Assembly (NCBI GenBank): GCA_040752275.1
Contig: JBFMFH010000007.1
Coordinates: 32,355-96,354 of the forward strand
DNA: 64,000 nt
Direction: 5' to 3'
From: JBFMFH01 sp040752275
GTDB lineage: Bacteria > Acidobacteriota > Vicinamibacteria > Vicinamibacterales > JAKQTR01
Part shown: piece after piece, positions 8,201-17,158 of the stretch
Layout of the letters: each line of letters opens with the position of its first letter
Numbering within the stretch: the first letter of the stretch is position 1
Notes under the pieces: generated by a model
What the model saw: the letters and a program-made list of their open reading frames with translations, nothing else
Databases searched by the model: none
Told to the model about the DNA's origin: nothing
Position numbers and translations under genes: made by a program

Positions 8201-9510
8201 ACGTCCAGTAGCTCTGCCAGGGCCTGATCGTGCGAGCAGACGACATCAGCCGGCTGACAGAGAAACGCGTTGATCCGGTCGCGCTTGGCGAGCGCGGCGT
8301 CCACGCGCGGATTCGACCCGGTCACATATGCGCCGACATTCACGAGATCCTCGGCTCCACGGACGATGGCCATCCACTCGCGGACCTGGGCGGCCTTGAT
8401 GCGGTGGTCCACGGTAGTCACGTCGGGCATCGTACGGCTGACACTCTGGAGGATGTCGATGGCCGGATAGTGGTTGCCTGCCCCCAGGTCCCTCGACAGC
8501 ACGATGTGTCCGTCGAGGATGGCTCTGACCGCGTCGGCCACCGGTTCGTTGTGGTCATCTCCCTCGACCAGAACGGTGTAGAAGGCGGTGATGCCACCTC
8601 GGCCGCGCAGGCCGCCGGCCCGCTCGAGCAACCGGGGAAGGAGGGCGAACACCGACGGTGGATAGCCTTTCGCGGTGGGAGGTTCGCCGGCCGCCAGGCC
8701 AACCTCCCGCTGGGCCGTGGCGAAGCGTGTCACCGAGTCCATCAGCAGGAGTACCTGTCTTCCCGAGTCCCTGAAGTACTCCGCGATGGTCGTCGCGGTG
8801 TATGCGGCACGCAGGCGCAGGAGCGCCGGATTGTCCGAGGTGGAGACGACAACGACTGTGCGCCGCAGACCGTCCGGGCCGAGGTCGTGCTCGAGAAAGG
8901 ACCGGACTTCCCGCCCGCGCTCCCCCACGAGCCCGATCACGGTGACGTCGGCTCCGGTGCCCCGCGCCATCATGCCCAGCAGCGTGCTCTTGCCGACGCC
9001 GCTGCCCCCGAACAGACCAAGTCGCTGGCCGCGGCCGACCGTCAGCATGGCGTCGATCGCCCGTACGCCCGTGCTGATGGGATTCGCCACAGACTCCCGG
9101 TCGAGGGGATTGAGCGGTGGGGGCTGCAACGGGTACTGCTCGCTCGTCGTCAGGGGCCCCGCTCCGTCGATGGGTCGCCCCAGGCCGTCGACCACACGCC
9201 CGAGCAGCGCATCGCCGACCCCGACGCAGGCGGCCCTTCCGCGCGCGACGATGACGTCGCAGGGGCGGATGCCGGAGGTCGAGCCCAAGGGAACGGTGAG
9301 GACCATCCCATCGCGAAACCCGACGACTTCAAGCGGCAGCGGAGCCTCGCCGTCCGACCGTCGCAGCTCGCACAGTTCACCGACCCTGGCACGTGGGCCT
9401 CTCGACTCGACGACGAGCCCGACGGTGCGCACGACTCGTCCCGCAATCGGCATCGGATCGACCCGACCGATGAGGTCCTCGTAGCCCGAGACGACCTGGC
9501 TAGGAAGCAT
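8197..9510 (-). CDS. fliI: Flagellum-specific ATPase FliI
   Basis: FliI is the hexameric ATPase of flagellar export, related to the F1 beta subunit. The 437-aa product has Walker A GLFGGSGVGKSTLLG at about residues 163-177 and Walker B-type QVLLLMDSVTRFA. The family stretch LGRVVDGLGRPIDG and the C-terminal ILQSVSRTMPDV are also present. The longest frame extends to 9594, but ATG 9510 gives normal length and overlaps the end of fliH by only 11 bases, so I chose it. Confidence 0.96.
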   Translation of the reverse strand: MLPSQVVSGYEDLIGRVDPMPIAGRVVRTVGLVVESRGPRARVGELCELRRSDGEAPLPLEVVGFRDGMVLTVPLGSTSGIRPCDVIVARGRAACVGVGDALLGRVVDGLGRPIDGAGPLTTSEQYPLQPPPLNPLDRESVANPISTGVRAIDAMLTVGRGQRLGLFGGSGVGKSTLLGMMARGTGADVTVIGLVGERGREVRSFLEHDLGPDGLRRTVVVVSTSDNPALLRLRAAYTATTIAEYFRDSGRQVLLLMDSVTRFATAQREVGLAAGEPPTAKGYPPSVFALLPRLLERAGGLRGRGGITAFYTVLVEGDDHNEPVADAVRAILDGHIVLSRDLGAGNHYPAIDILQSVSRTMPDVTTVDHRIKAAQVREWMAIVRGAEDLVNVGAYVTGSNPRVDAALAKRDRINAFLCQPADVVCSHDQALAELLDV

Positions 9511-10162
9511 GCCGCGCCTCCAGTCTCCCGACCGCAGCTTCGCGAGCCAGCGCATCCTGGATGACGCGGAACTGGGCGTCGATGCCGGCATCAACGAATC
9601 CGAGGGATGACTCGATGAGGCATCCGCCGCGGGGGACTGCCGGGTCGCTGTCGACCGTGATTGGGGCGCCGACGCGCGAGAAATCGTGCCGGTCGTTGAT
9701 GCCGAGGTGGTCCTCGGGGTTCAGACGAATGCGAATCGCATCGCCGTCTCCGAGCCGGTCGAGAGCCACTCGCGCCATTGCGCTGAGCAAGTCCGGGTCG
9801 GTGTCGACTTCCCGCTGGAGTATCCGCCGCGCGATCGCGAGCGCGACCTGAACCACCTGGCGCTCGGCCTGCTGGGAAAGCGTGCTCCGCAGTTCCCCGA
9901 GTTCGCGGACGGTGTCTCCCAGGCGCCGGAGCATGGCGTCGGCGCGCACGGCGCCCGCCTCGAAGCCGGCCTTCTCTCCCTCGGCGTAGGCGGCGGCAAA
10001 GGTCTGTCGTTCGAGCTCCGCCGTGGCCTGCGGGGCGACGTCGGCCCGGTCCTCCCGGGCAGGCCCCGGCCGCGGAGTCGGTTCGTCCGCCGCCGGAGTC
10101 CGGTCCCAAACGAAGGGCTCCACGCGCTGGTGGCGCAGGATTCGGGAGGGCCTAGACGACAT
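9500..10162 (-). CDS. fliH: Flagellar export ATPase regulator FliH
   Basis: FliH is the peripheral-stalk-like regulator of FliI. The 220-aa product has a Pro/Arg-rich N-terminus, a Glu/Ala-rich helix (AYAEGEKAGFEAGAVRADAM) with the small-residue periodicity typical of FliH, and a C-terminal domain with QVALAIARRILQREVDTDPD and LNPEDHLGI. It overlaps the fliG stop by 11 bases and fliI by 11 bases. Confidence 0.92.
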   Translation of the reverse strand: MSSRPSRILRHQRVEPFVWDRTPAADEPTPRPGPAREDRADVAPQATAELERQTFAAAYAEGEKAGFEAGAVRADAMLRRLGDTVRELGELRSTLSQQAERQVVQVALAIARRILQREVDTDPDLLSAMARVALDRLGDGDAIRIRLNPEDHLGINDRHDFSRVGAPITVDSDPAVPRGGCLIESSLGFVDAGIDAQFRVIQDALAREAAVGRLEARHAS

Positions 10163-11156
10163 AGGCCTCGCCCCCGGCAGCTCCGGTTGTCAGGAGTCCC
10201 TGTTCTTCGAGCCGTCGCACCATCGATACGATCTCCTGCTGGGCCTGTTCGACGTCGCGCAGCCGGACAGCCCCGAGCATGTCCATGTCCTCCCTGATCA
10301 GGCCGGCCGCACGGCTTGACATGTTCTTGAAGAACTTCGCGCGTATTTCTTCGGACGCTCCCTTCAGCGCCAGCGTCAGCACCTTCTTGTCGACTTGCTG
10401 GGCGATCTCGCGGAGGGCCGAGTCCTCGATGCTCAACAGGTCGTCGAAGACGAACATGAGGTTCCTGATCGATACGGCCAGTTCGGGTTCGTCGCCCTCG
10501 ATGCCGCCGAGCACGGACTGCGAGAGGCTCCGGTCCAGGTGGTTGAGCAATTCCGCGACGGCCCGGGCGCCTCCGGCGGATTCGTGCGTCTCGACGCCCA
10601 GCATCTTCAGGCGCTTCTCGAGCACGGATGAGATGCGCCCGAGGACGTCCGGCGAGATGTCCTCGACGCTTGCCATCCGCTTCAGCACATCGATCCGCAA
10701 CGCCTCGGGCAGCCACGCGACGACCTTGGCCGCCTGGGCGGGCTTGATGTTGGCGAGGATCAGCGCGATGGTCTGCGGGTGTTCCGTCAGGATGAACTTC
10801 GAGAGGTGCTGGGGGTCGGCGTCATCGAAGACCGCGAAGACGGGCTTGGAATCGCCCAGCTTGACCCGCTCCTGCACCCGGTGCGCGATGTCCGGGGACA
10901 GACTCCGGGCAAGGACCTGCTTGACAAACTGGGTTCCGCCGCGCGCCGAGCGAAGCGGGTCCGCCCACATGGCGTGGAACTCCTCGAGGACTCCCTCGCC
11001 CGTCTCCGGCGGCACGGCCTGGAGCCTGGCGAGTTCCTTGGTGATCGCCGCCACCTCCTGCTCCCCGAGGTGCTGGAAGTAGGTGGCGGTGCTCTCCTGA
11101 CCGATGAGCAGCGAGAGAATCGCGGCCTTCCTGGCTCCCGATGTCGATGCGACCAT
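10152..11156 (-). CDS. fliG: Flagellar motor switch protein FliG
   Basis: FliG is the rotor protein that couples the MS ring to the C-ring and interacts with the stator. The 334-aa product has the family length. It carries the EHPQT motif (LTEHPQTIALILANIKPAQA) in the middle domain, and the charged C-terminal torque helix region (FDDLLSIEDSALREIAQQVD, then KVLTLALKGASEEI). It lies 9 bases after the fliF stop. Confidence 0.97.
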   Translation of the reverse strand: MVASTSGARKAAILSLLIGQESTATYFQHLGEQEVAAITKELARLQAVPPETGEGVLEEFHAMWADPLRSARGGTQFVKQVLARSLSPDIAHRVQERVKLGDSKPVFAVFDDADPQHLSKFILTEHPQTIALILANIKPAQAAKVVAWLPEALRIDVLKRMASVEDISPDVLGRISSVLEKRLKMLGVETHESAGGARAVAELLNHLDRSLSQSVLGGIEGDEPELAVSIRNLMFVFDDLLSIEDSALREIAQQVDKKVLTLALKGASEEIRAKFFKNMSSRAAGLIREDMDMLGAVRLRDVEQAQQEIVSMVRRLEEQGLLTTGAAGGEAYVV

Positions 11157-11165
11157 GACTGCGTC

Positions 11166-12824
11166 CTACTGTGTGTCTTCTTCCAGCCAACTCCGGACGA
11201 GATTCGCAGCCCGGGCCGGCTCCTGCTGGGTCAGTAGACCCAGGCGTCGCGACAGAACGGGGACCTTCGCGTGCTCGCCGAGCCGTGCCACCGACGCAGC
11301 GTCGAGTTCCGCCTCGATCGCGCTCTCGAGGTCCTGGATCGTGCGGGGTAGCGCCGGCACGGCGGTCGTCGAACCGGGCAGCACCGGCGGGACGGCCAGT
11401 GCACGTCTCACGGCCGGCCGAACGACCATCAGCATCGCCAGGAGACCCAGCAGGAGCACAACCACAAGACGTCCGACCTGGAGGACCTTCGGCGCGTAGC
11501 GCTCCCACCACGGCGCCTCCGTGAACTCTCCCTCGCTCGCGCGCTCGTCGAATGAGAGATTCTCGACTGTCACCTGGTCCCCGCGCGCCGGATCGAGACC
11601 GACGGCCGCCGAAACCAAGTTGCCGATCTTCTGGAGGTCCTCAGGAGTGCGTGGCGTCGGCTTCGATCCTGGAGGCCCTGGTGTCCCTCCCGGAGTGACA
11701 GCCGGCTTGTCGTCGACGATCACAGCCACCGACAGCCGCGCGATGTCGCCGCGCGGCCGCACGGTGTGGCGTACGACTCGGCTGATCTCGTAGTTTGTCG
11801 TCTCGGCTGTGCGGGTCCCCGGCGGCGCTCCTTGAGCCGCCTTCGGTGCGGGCGCTGCGCCGTCCTTCTGGTCGGGCGGGGGGAGGTTCGCGCGGGCGCC
11901 GGCAACGCCGCCGCCCATGTTCGCAGACGTGATCTGCCCGTCGCTGGACGTCTGGCGCCCCCGCACAACGGTGCCGTCGGGATCCCATCGTTCCTCGGTT
12001 TGCTCCTCCGATTGCCCGTTCAGCCGCGCCGCCACGTTGACGCGGACCCGACCCGCGCCCAGCACGGGCTCCAGCAAGGCGATCACGCGATCCGTGAGTT
12101 CGCGCTCGAGCATCAGCTGCCGCTCCATTGACGGCGCCGCGCCGGGATGTCCGGCTTCGTCACTTGTTCGCGACAGGGGCCGGCCGTAACTGTCGAGCAC
12201 CACCACCGCCTCGGGCCGTAGCCCTTCGACGGCGGCCGCAACCAGGCTTGACACCCCGCTGATGGTGGCGGGCGCGGGCGGGCGGTTGGATCGCAGCTTC
12301 AGCACGACCGAGGCGGTCGCCGGCCGCGCCTGCGACTCGAACAGGGAGTTCTTGGCCGGCGCGATGTGGACCCTGGCGCCCGCGACCTCGGACAGAGTCG
12401 AGATGGTCCGTGCCAACTCTCCCTCCAGCGCCCGCCGGTAGTTGACCTGTTCGAGGAACTCGGTGGCGCCGAACGACACGTGATCGAAGATCTCGAATCC
12501 GATTCGCCCCGATGCCGGCAGGCCTCCCGACGCGAAGTCGAGGCGGAGTTCGTCGACCCGTCCTTCAGGAACGCGGACTGAGCGGCCGCCGTCGGCCAGC
12601 TCGAAGGGCACCTTCCGTGACTTGAGCTGGGACACGACACTCGACGCGGCCTCGGCGTCGAGGTCCGCGAACAGCAGGACGAACGTCTCCTGCTTCACGA
12701 GGTAGGCCGAGCCGACCACCAGTCCGGCGACGGTGACGAACGCCACCGCCAGGCTGACGAGCTGGCTGGTGGAGAGGGTCCCGCCGAGTGCCTTGAGGCG
12801 CTTGAGCATCGCGTCGAGGTTCAC
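11166..12824 (-). CDS. fliF: Flagellar MS-ring protein FliF
   Basis: FliF forms the inner-membrane MS ring, the platform of the basal body. The 552-aa product has a first membrane helix at about residues 21-43 and YscJ/FliF ring domains with FADLDAEAASSVVSQLKSRK. Further signatures are YRRALEGELARTISTLSEVA and ARVHIAPAKNSLFE. A second membrane helix lies near residues 450-470 (LVVVLLLGLLAMLMVV), followed by a cytoplasmic FliG-binding tail. Confidence 0.97.
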   Translation of the reverse strand: MNLDAMLKRLKALGGTLSTSQLVSLAVAFVTVAGLVVGSAYLVKQETFVLLFADLDAEAASSVVSQLKSRKVPFELADGGRSVRVPEGRVDELRLDFASGGLPASGRIGFEIFDHVSFGATEFLEQVNYRRALEGELARTISTLSEVAGARVHIAPAKNSLFESQARPATASVVLKLRSNRPPAPATISGVSSLVAAAVEGLRPEAVVVLDSYGRPLSRTSDEAGHPGAAPSMERQLMLERELTDRVIALLEPVLGAGRVRVNVAARLNGQSEEQTEERWDPDGTVVRGRQTSSDGQITSANMGGGVAGARANLPPPDQKDGAAPAPKAAQGAPPGTRTAETTNYEISRVVRHTVRPRGDIARLSVAVIVDDKPAVTPGGTPGPPGSKPTPRTPEDLQKIGNLVSAAVGLDPARGDQVTVENLSFDERASEGEFTEAPWWERYAPKVLQVGRLVVVLLLGLLAMLMVVRPAVRRALAVPPVLPGSTTAVPALPRTIQDLESAIEAELDAASVARLGEHAKVPVLSRRLGLLTQQEPARAANLVRSWLEEDTQ

Positions 12825-12859
12825 GGTGTGTCACACGCTGGGAGAGCGGTCTGCCTGCA

Positions 12860-13159
12860 TCAGACCGGCATCCGCAAGATGTCCTGGTACGCCTGCACCA
12901 GCTTGTTCCGCACTTGCACCGCGAGCTGCAGGTCGAGATCGGCCCGCTGCAAGGCGATCATGGCTTCGTGCACATCACCCGAGCCGTCCAGCATCCGGCC
13001 GATCGCGTCATTGGCGGTCGTGTTGGACGATTCCAGGCGATCCATGATCCGGTTGAGGGTGTCGCCGAACGCGGCCGGCGATCCCGAGTGGAGCGCAGGC
13101 ACCGGTACGGCCCCGGTCGTGGGCGAGGCAACTGGATTGATGGCCATCGGTGACCTCAC
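12860..13159 (-). CDS. fliE: Flagellar hook-basal body complex protein FliE
   Basis: FliE joins the MS ring to the rod. The 99-aa product ends with the conserved FliE helix DVHEAMIALQRADLDLQLAV and RNKLVQAYQDILRMPV. The N-terminal third is Pro/Ala-rich and variable, as usual. Its start overlaps the flgC stop by four bases (ATGA). Confidence 0.95.
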   Translation of the reverse strand: MRSPMAINPVASPTTGAVPVPALHSGSPAAFGDTLNRIMDRLESSNTTANDAIGRMLDGSGDVHEAMIALQRADLDLQLAVQVRNKLVQAYQDILRMPV

Positions 13160-13590
13160 GTGCGGGCGAGCTCGAGTGCCCGCTGAATCATGTCGCGAAT
13201 GATGTTGATGGCGGCGAGGTTGGCCTGATACGCACGCGACGCGCCGATGACATCGACCATCTCCTCGCTCGTATCGATGTTCGGGATCCTGACCCAGCCG
13301 TCTTCGTCGGCGTCCGGGTGGGTCGGCTCGTACCGCATCTCGAACCGGGAGTCGTCCTGCCGGATGTCGGCGACCCGCACGCCGATCGCCTGACCCAGCG
13401 CACCATCGAAACCGCTCGACGCGTCGGGGGCGAGGACGACCTGGCGCCGCCGGTACGGCCCGCCGTCGGGCCCCCGTGTCGATTCGGCGTTCGCGATGTT
13501 CGAGACCGCGACCTCGACGCGGGTCCGTTCGGCCGCAAGCGCGCTGGCACTGGCGTTGATGGCCGCTGCAAGGGTCGATGGCATGGTCAC
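13156..13590 (-). CDS. flgC: Flagellar basal-body rod protein FlgC
   Basis: FlgC is a proximal rod subunit. The 144-aa product has the rod N-terminal helix (AINASASALAAERTRVEVAV, then SNIANAEST). The FlgC-type insert VLAPDASSGFDG precedes YEPTHPDADEDGWVRIPNID, and the C-terminal helix follows (SRAYQANLAAINIIRDMIQR). It overlaps the flgB stop by four bases. Confidence 0.96.
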   Translation of the reverse strand: MTMPSTLAAAINASASALAAERTRVEVAVSNIANAESTRGPDGGPYRRRQVVLAPDASSGFDGALGQAIGVRVADIRQDDSRFEMRYEPTHPDADEDGWVRIPNIDTSEEMVDVIGASRAYQANLAAINIIRDMIQRALELART

Positions 13591-14003
13591 CGTCCTTCGT
13601 TGATGGCGTAGCGCAGGAGCTTGAACTTGGCGGCGAGCGCGGTTTGCGCCTGCGCGAAGTCGCCCGCCGCGCGTCCCATCGCGAGGAGTTCGCGCTCGAG
13701 CTGCACGGTGTTGCCGTCTCGCTGGGCCTGACCGTCTGCGATTTCCCGGATCCGAACCCCGCTCCCGGCCTGCTCGTCTCCTCCGCCGTCCGGGCCTGCC
13801 AGGTGCCCGGGATCGGCGCCGGCCAGTCGGAGCGCTCCTCCGAGATGGCGGTCGAGCGTCACCTCGAAGTCCACCTCCCTGGCCTTATAGCCTGGCGTGT
13901 TCAGATTGGCGATGTTCGAGGCGGCCACCATCTCGCGTGCCGCCGCCACACTCATGTGGCGCCGAAGGGTCTCAACCACGGCCGCGTCGTCGAGTCGGTT
14001 CAC
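13587..14003 (-). CDS. flgB: Flagellar basal-body rod protein FlgB
   Basis: FlgB is the most proximal rod subunit and the first gene of the operon. The 138-aa product contains the rod motif MVAASNIANLNTPGYKAREV at about residues 25-44. The start is a GTG at 14003 with a GAGG Shine-Dalgarno-like element six bases upstream. A sigma-54 type promoter lies about 60 bases further upstream, so flgB probably heads an operon of 18 visible genes. Confidence 0.95.
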   Translation of the reverse strand: MNRLDDAAVVETLRRHMSVAAAREMVAASNIANLNTPGYKAREVDFEVTLDRHLGGALRLAGADPGHLAGPDGGGDEQAGSGVRIREIADGQAQRDGNTVQLERELLAMGRAAGDFAQAQTALAAKFKLLRYAINEGR

Positions 14004-14063
14004 AGGACACCTCGCTGCGCTTGAGGCTCAGGACGGCATTCCGACCGCCGGCGAAGCTCCGAA

Positions 14064-14078
14064 GCAAGGCGGATGCCA
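14064..14078 (-). promoter_or_regulatory. Sigma-54 (-24/-12) promoter of the flagellar operon
   Basis: On the minus strand the sequence reads TGGCATCCGCCTTGC: the GG and GC dinucleotides are separated by exactly ten bases, and the surrounding bases match TGGCAC-N5-TTGC closely. The site ends about 61 bases before the flgB GTG. A sigma-54 activator gene lies about 0.5 kb away, which fits sigma-54 control of rod and hook genes. Confidence 0.7.
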
Positions 14079-14160
14079 TGCAGGTGGCGGGGCTCCTGGC
14101 TGGTAGTGGCCTACATATTCGGGATTGCGTCCTTTGGGACGCCTGGGTAGGAAGCTGACA

Positions 14161-14182
14161 GGCGGTCGGATTACCGGCCGCC
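14161..14182. terminator. Strong GC hairpin downstream of the truncated receiver gene
   Basis: The stretch GGCGGTCGG-ATTA-CCGGCCGCC forms a nine-pair stem (one G-T wobble) with a four-base loop. It follows the receiver gene stop on the minus strand. No T-run follows, so it may be a transcription pause or insulating structure rather than a full intrinsic terminator. Confidence 0.35.
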
Positions 14183-14213
14183 TGGACGGTCGTTCGTCGG
14201 CTCTCTGGCGTAG

Positions 14214-14492
14214 CTAGGCAATGACCACGGCCGCCGCCGACCCCGTCGCGTGGGCCCCCTTGACAACCTCGAACCCGCCGAGCACCGGCAGTTCGACGTC
14301 GACGGACATCGGGCCGAAGGCGGACGGCCTGCGCTCGACCGCCAACAGGGCCGCTCGTCCGTCACCGGCGGTCGCTACCTCGAGGCCGTGGTTTCTGAGG
14401 TGTTCGGCGAGCCCCTCTCGGAGCTCTGCCTCATCATCGACGACGAGAGCGCGACCAACCGAGGCCAGGGCCGACTGAGATGGCATCAACAT
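14214..14492 (-). CDS. Truncated response-regulator receiver protein
   Basis: The 92-aa product looks like the first two thirds of a CheY-type receiver. It has the acidic pair in ALVVDDEAEL (residues 15-24) and the phospho-acceptor region VDVELPVLGGFEVV with Asp65. It stops right after the strand AAAVVIA, before the helix 4/strand 5/helix 5 segment holding the conserved Lys. No frame-shifted continuation is apparent, because the sequence after the stop is a GC hairpin. It is either a degenerate gene or a minimal decoy receiver. It is divergent from the NtrC-type activator gene. Confidence 0.6.
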   Translation of the reverse strand: MLMPSQSALASVGRALVVDDEAELREGLAEHLRNHGLEVATAGDGRAALLAVERRPSAFGPMSVDVELPVLGGFEVVKGAHATGSAAAVVIA

Positions 14493-14569
14493 TGCTGGAC
14501 AGGTGCGTCAGCGTTCCGTCTTGACGGATAATCGACATCCTGGTCGAATAGTTGAGCAACGGAAGAGCC

Positions 14570-15976
14570 ATGGCAACCTCGCAGCAGCCCAGCGTGCTCG
14601 TGGTCGAGGACGAAACAGATTTTCGCGAACTGCTCGGCGAATCCTTGACGGGCGACGGCTATCGGCCCACGCTTGCGGCGTCGGGCCGGGAGGCACTCGA
14701 GGCACTCGCGGCTTTTGCCTACGATGCTTGCGTCGTTGACCTTCGCCTGCCGGATGCGGACGGCATCGACGTGCTGCGGTCGGCTGTCGAGCGTTATCCC
14801 AGTATCCTCGCCCTGGTCGTGACGGGCTATGGGGGAGTGGCCGAAGCGGTCACGGCGATGAAGGAGGGGGCCGTCGACTTTCTCTGCAAGCCGTTTCAGC
14901 TATCCCAGGTGTCCCGTGTCCTCAACGGCGCCTTCGAGCGGCGGCGCCTGCGCGAGGAGAACGCGGAGCTGCGGGCGCAGCTTGGCGACGTGAACCGCGT
15001 GTCCGACATCATCGGGACGAGCCCGGCCATGCGGCAGGTGTTCGAGACGATCGACGCGGTCAGCCGCATGAACAGCACCGTGCTGATTCACGGCGAGACG
15101 GGAACGGGCAAGGAGCTGGTCGCGCGCACGATTCACCTCAACAGCTCTCGAGCCGAACATCGCTTCGTGGCGTTCAACGCAGCGGCAATCCCGGAGCACC
15201 TGGCGGAGGCCGAGCTGTTCGGACATGCGAAGGGCGCCTTCACCGGTGCGGTCGGCTCCCGCGCCGGCCGGTTCGAGCTGGCTCACCGAGGCACGCTGTT
15301 CATCGACGAGATTGGGCTCATGCCGCTGCCCTTGCAGGCCAAGCTGCTGCGGGCCCTCCAGGAGCGCGAGTTCGAGCGTGTCGGCGATCCGCATCCCATC
15401 AAGTTCGATGCGCGCATCCTGGCCGCCACCAATGCCGACTTGCGCAGGCTCGTGCAGGACGGGGTGTTCAGAGAAGACCTGTACTACCGCGTCAACGTCG
15501 TGCCCATTACCCTCCCGCCTCTGCGCGAGCGGGTCGAGGACATTCCCGTGCTGGCCAGGCACTTCGTCCAGAAGTGCTCGAAAGCCAACAATCTGCCCGT
15601 CAAGACCCTCTCCCAGGAAGTGCTTCGCGCGTTGATGGCCGCACCCTGGCCGGGCAACATCCGCCAGCTCGAGAACGCCATCGAGCACGCGGTCGCCATG
15701 TCGGGGAGCGAGCGGGAGATCCCAGCCAAGGCGCTGCCGCACGACATCTCCGGTGGTGCGGACCAGATCCTGGTCAATCCGCGCGCGTTCCCGGAGGATG
15801 GCGTGGATTTCTCGGCGACCGTGTCGCAGTTCGAGAAGGAGATCATCCTGCAGTGCCTCAAGCGGACCGGGGGCAACAAGCGTCAGGCGGCCCGTCTGCT
15901 CAAGCTCAGCCGGACGACCTTCCTCGACAAGCTCCACCGCCTCAACGTCGACGTGAGCGCAGGGTCCGTGGCCTGA
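14570..15976 (+). CDS. NtrC-family sigma-54-dependent response regulator (flagellar)
   Basis: The 468-aa protein has three domains. A receiver carries phospho-acceptor Asp57 (VVDLRLP) and Lys107 (FLCKPF). An AAA+ domain has Walker A GETGTGKE (about 175-182), the sigma-54 contact loop GAFTGA (222-227) and Walker B GTLFIDEI. A Fis-type helix-turn-helix ends it (GGNKRQAARLLKLSRTTFLD). This is a transcription activator of the FlgR/FleR kind. ATG 14570 is used because it begins just before the receiver strand; an in-frame ATG at 14552 is possible. The nearby sigma-54 promoter and histidine kinase suggest it drives the flagellar operon. Confidence 0.92.
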   Translation: MATSQQPSVLVVEDETDFRELLGESLTGDGYRPTLAASGREALEALAAFAYDACVVDLRLPDADGIDVLRSAVERYPSILALVVTGYGGVAEAVTAMKEGAVDFLCKPFQLSQVSRVLNGAFERRRLREENAELRAQLGDVNRVSDIIGTSPAMRQVFETIDAVSRMNSTVLIHGETGTGKELVARTIHLNSSRAEHRFVAFNAAAIPEHLAEAELFGHAKGAFTGAVGSRAGRFELAHRGTLFIDEIGLMPLPLQAKLLRALQEREFERVGDPHPIKFDARILAATNADLRRLVQDGVFREDLYYRVNVVPITLPPLRERVEDIPVLARHFVQKCSKANNLPVKTLSQEVLRALMAAPWPGNIRQLENAIEHAVAMSGSEREIPAKALPHDISGGADQILVNPRAFPEDGVDFSATVSQFEKEIILQCLKRTGGNKRQAARLLKLSRTTFLDKLHRLNVDVSAGSVA

Positions 15977-16039
15977 CGCGCCGGTGAGGCGCGGCACCTC
16001 AAGTGGGCGGGCCGGCAGCCGATTACCGAGACGAGGAGG

Positions 16040-17137
16040 GTGCCGCAGCCCGTGGCGTCGAGGGTGGTTCAGCTCGAACTCAGCCAGAGCCCGTGGGCGT
16101 ACCGGGCGCGTGCCTTGCTCGGGCTCTCGGACCGGCTCCTCGCGGCCCTGTCTGACAACGTGCCCGACCCGTCAGCCCGCCGGTCTGACACGTTTCGAGA
16201 TCGTATCGCCCATTGGCGTCGCGCCCTTCAACTCGAAGACGACCCCGATTCACTGGCCTCGCTCGCAAAGGATGTCGCGGCCGACTGCCTCGTCCTGCTC
16301 GGCCGGACACGGCAGGAGCGGGCGGATCGCGAAGCCGAGGTGGCGGAACTGGCCGAGTTGGTTCGGGGTGTGCTCGACACGCTGAAGGGACACGCGCGAA
16401 CCTATGAGGCGGAGTTCGCCAGGTCGGCGACGAACATGGAGAGGATCGTCGCGCTTCAGGACATCCGGGAACTGAAGCGGCAGCTGTCGCATGAAGTGGA
16501 GGAGTTGAAGCAATCTGCGTCGCGCAGGCAGCAGGCGGATGAGAAGCGGCTGGAGCACCTGACTTCGCGCGTCGAGGCTCTCGAGATCAGTCTCCACCAG
16601 GCGAAGCTCGAAGCCGCGACCGACTCCCTGACGGGCATCCTGAACCGGGGAGCGTTCGAAGTAGCGATGCGCGAGTGGATCCCGAAGGCGCAGGGGACCG
16701 GTCGGGGCTTCGCCGTTGCGCTGGCGGACCTCGACAACTTCAAGGCCATCAACGACCGGCACGGCCACCAGGTCGGGGACCGGGTACTGGTCGCGGCCGT
16801 GCTCCGGCTGAAGACCTGCCTCGGGGAGAGTGACCAGTTGTTCCGCTACGGCGGAGAGGAGTTCGCGGTGCTCTTCGTCAACCCGTCGGCCGCCAACGCG
16901 CGCGCCCGGCTGACGGACGTGCTGAAGGGCCTGGCTCCGGCCTACGAGTACCAGAACGGGGACACGACGTGCCGCGTGTCCTTCACCTTCAGTGCGGGCG
17001 TAACCGCCTTCGAGGAGGGGGACACGTACGAATCGCTCGTCCACCGCGCCGACGAGGCTCTCTACGAGGCCAAGCGTCGAGGCAAACGGCGGGTCGAGGT
17101 CCGCGCGACGTCCCTCCTTCGGTCGCTCATCGGCTGA
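16040..17137 (+). CDS. Diguanylate cyclase (GGDEF domain)
   Basis: The protein makes cyclic di-GMP from two GTP. An N-terminal helical region of about 180 residues, coiled-coil-like near RELKRQLSHEVEELKQSASR, precedes a GGDEF domain with ADLDNFKAINDRHGHQVGD and the active-site YGGEEFAVLF at about residues 270-279. The product-inhibition site RxxD is not seen; the corresponding stretch is GESD. No membrane segment or input domain is recognised. The GTG at 16040 abuts a GAGGAGG sequence, so the GTG at 16052 may be the true start. It follows the NtrC-type gene, linking c-di-GMP to motility control. Confidence 0.9.
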   Translation: MPQPVASRVVQLELSQSPWAYRARALLGLSDRLLAALSDNVPDPSARRSDTFRDRIAHWRRALQLEDDPDSLASLAKDVAADCLVLLGRTRQERADREAEVAELAELVRGVLDTLKGHARTYEAEFARSATNMERIVALQDIRELKRQLSHEVEELKQSASRRQQADEKRLEHLTSRVEALEISLHQAKLEAATDSLTGILNRGAFEVAMREWIPKAQGTGRGFAVALADLDNFKAINDRHGHQVGDRVLVAAVLRLKTCLGESDQLFRYGGEEFAVLFVNPSAANARARLTDVLKGLAPAYEYQNGDTTCRVSFTFSAGVTAFEEGDTYESLVHRADEALYEAKRRGKRRVEVRATSLLRSLIG

Positions 17138-17158
17138 CGAGCAGTCCCGGCCGACGCC

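Noticed and set aside
8230..9564. 444-aa plus-strand frame opposite fliI
   Set aside because: It is antisense to FliI, which has intact Walker motifs; the antisense product has no recognisable domain.
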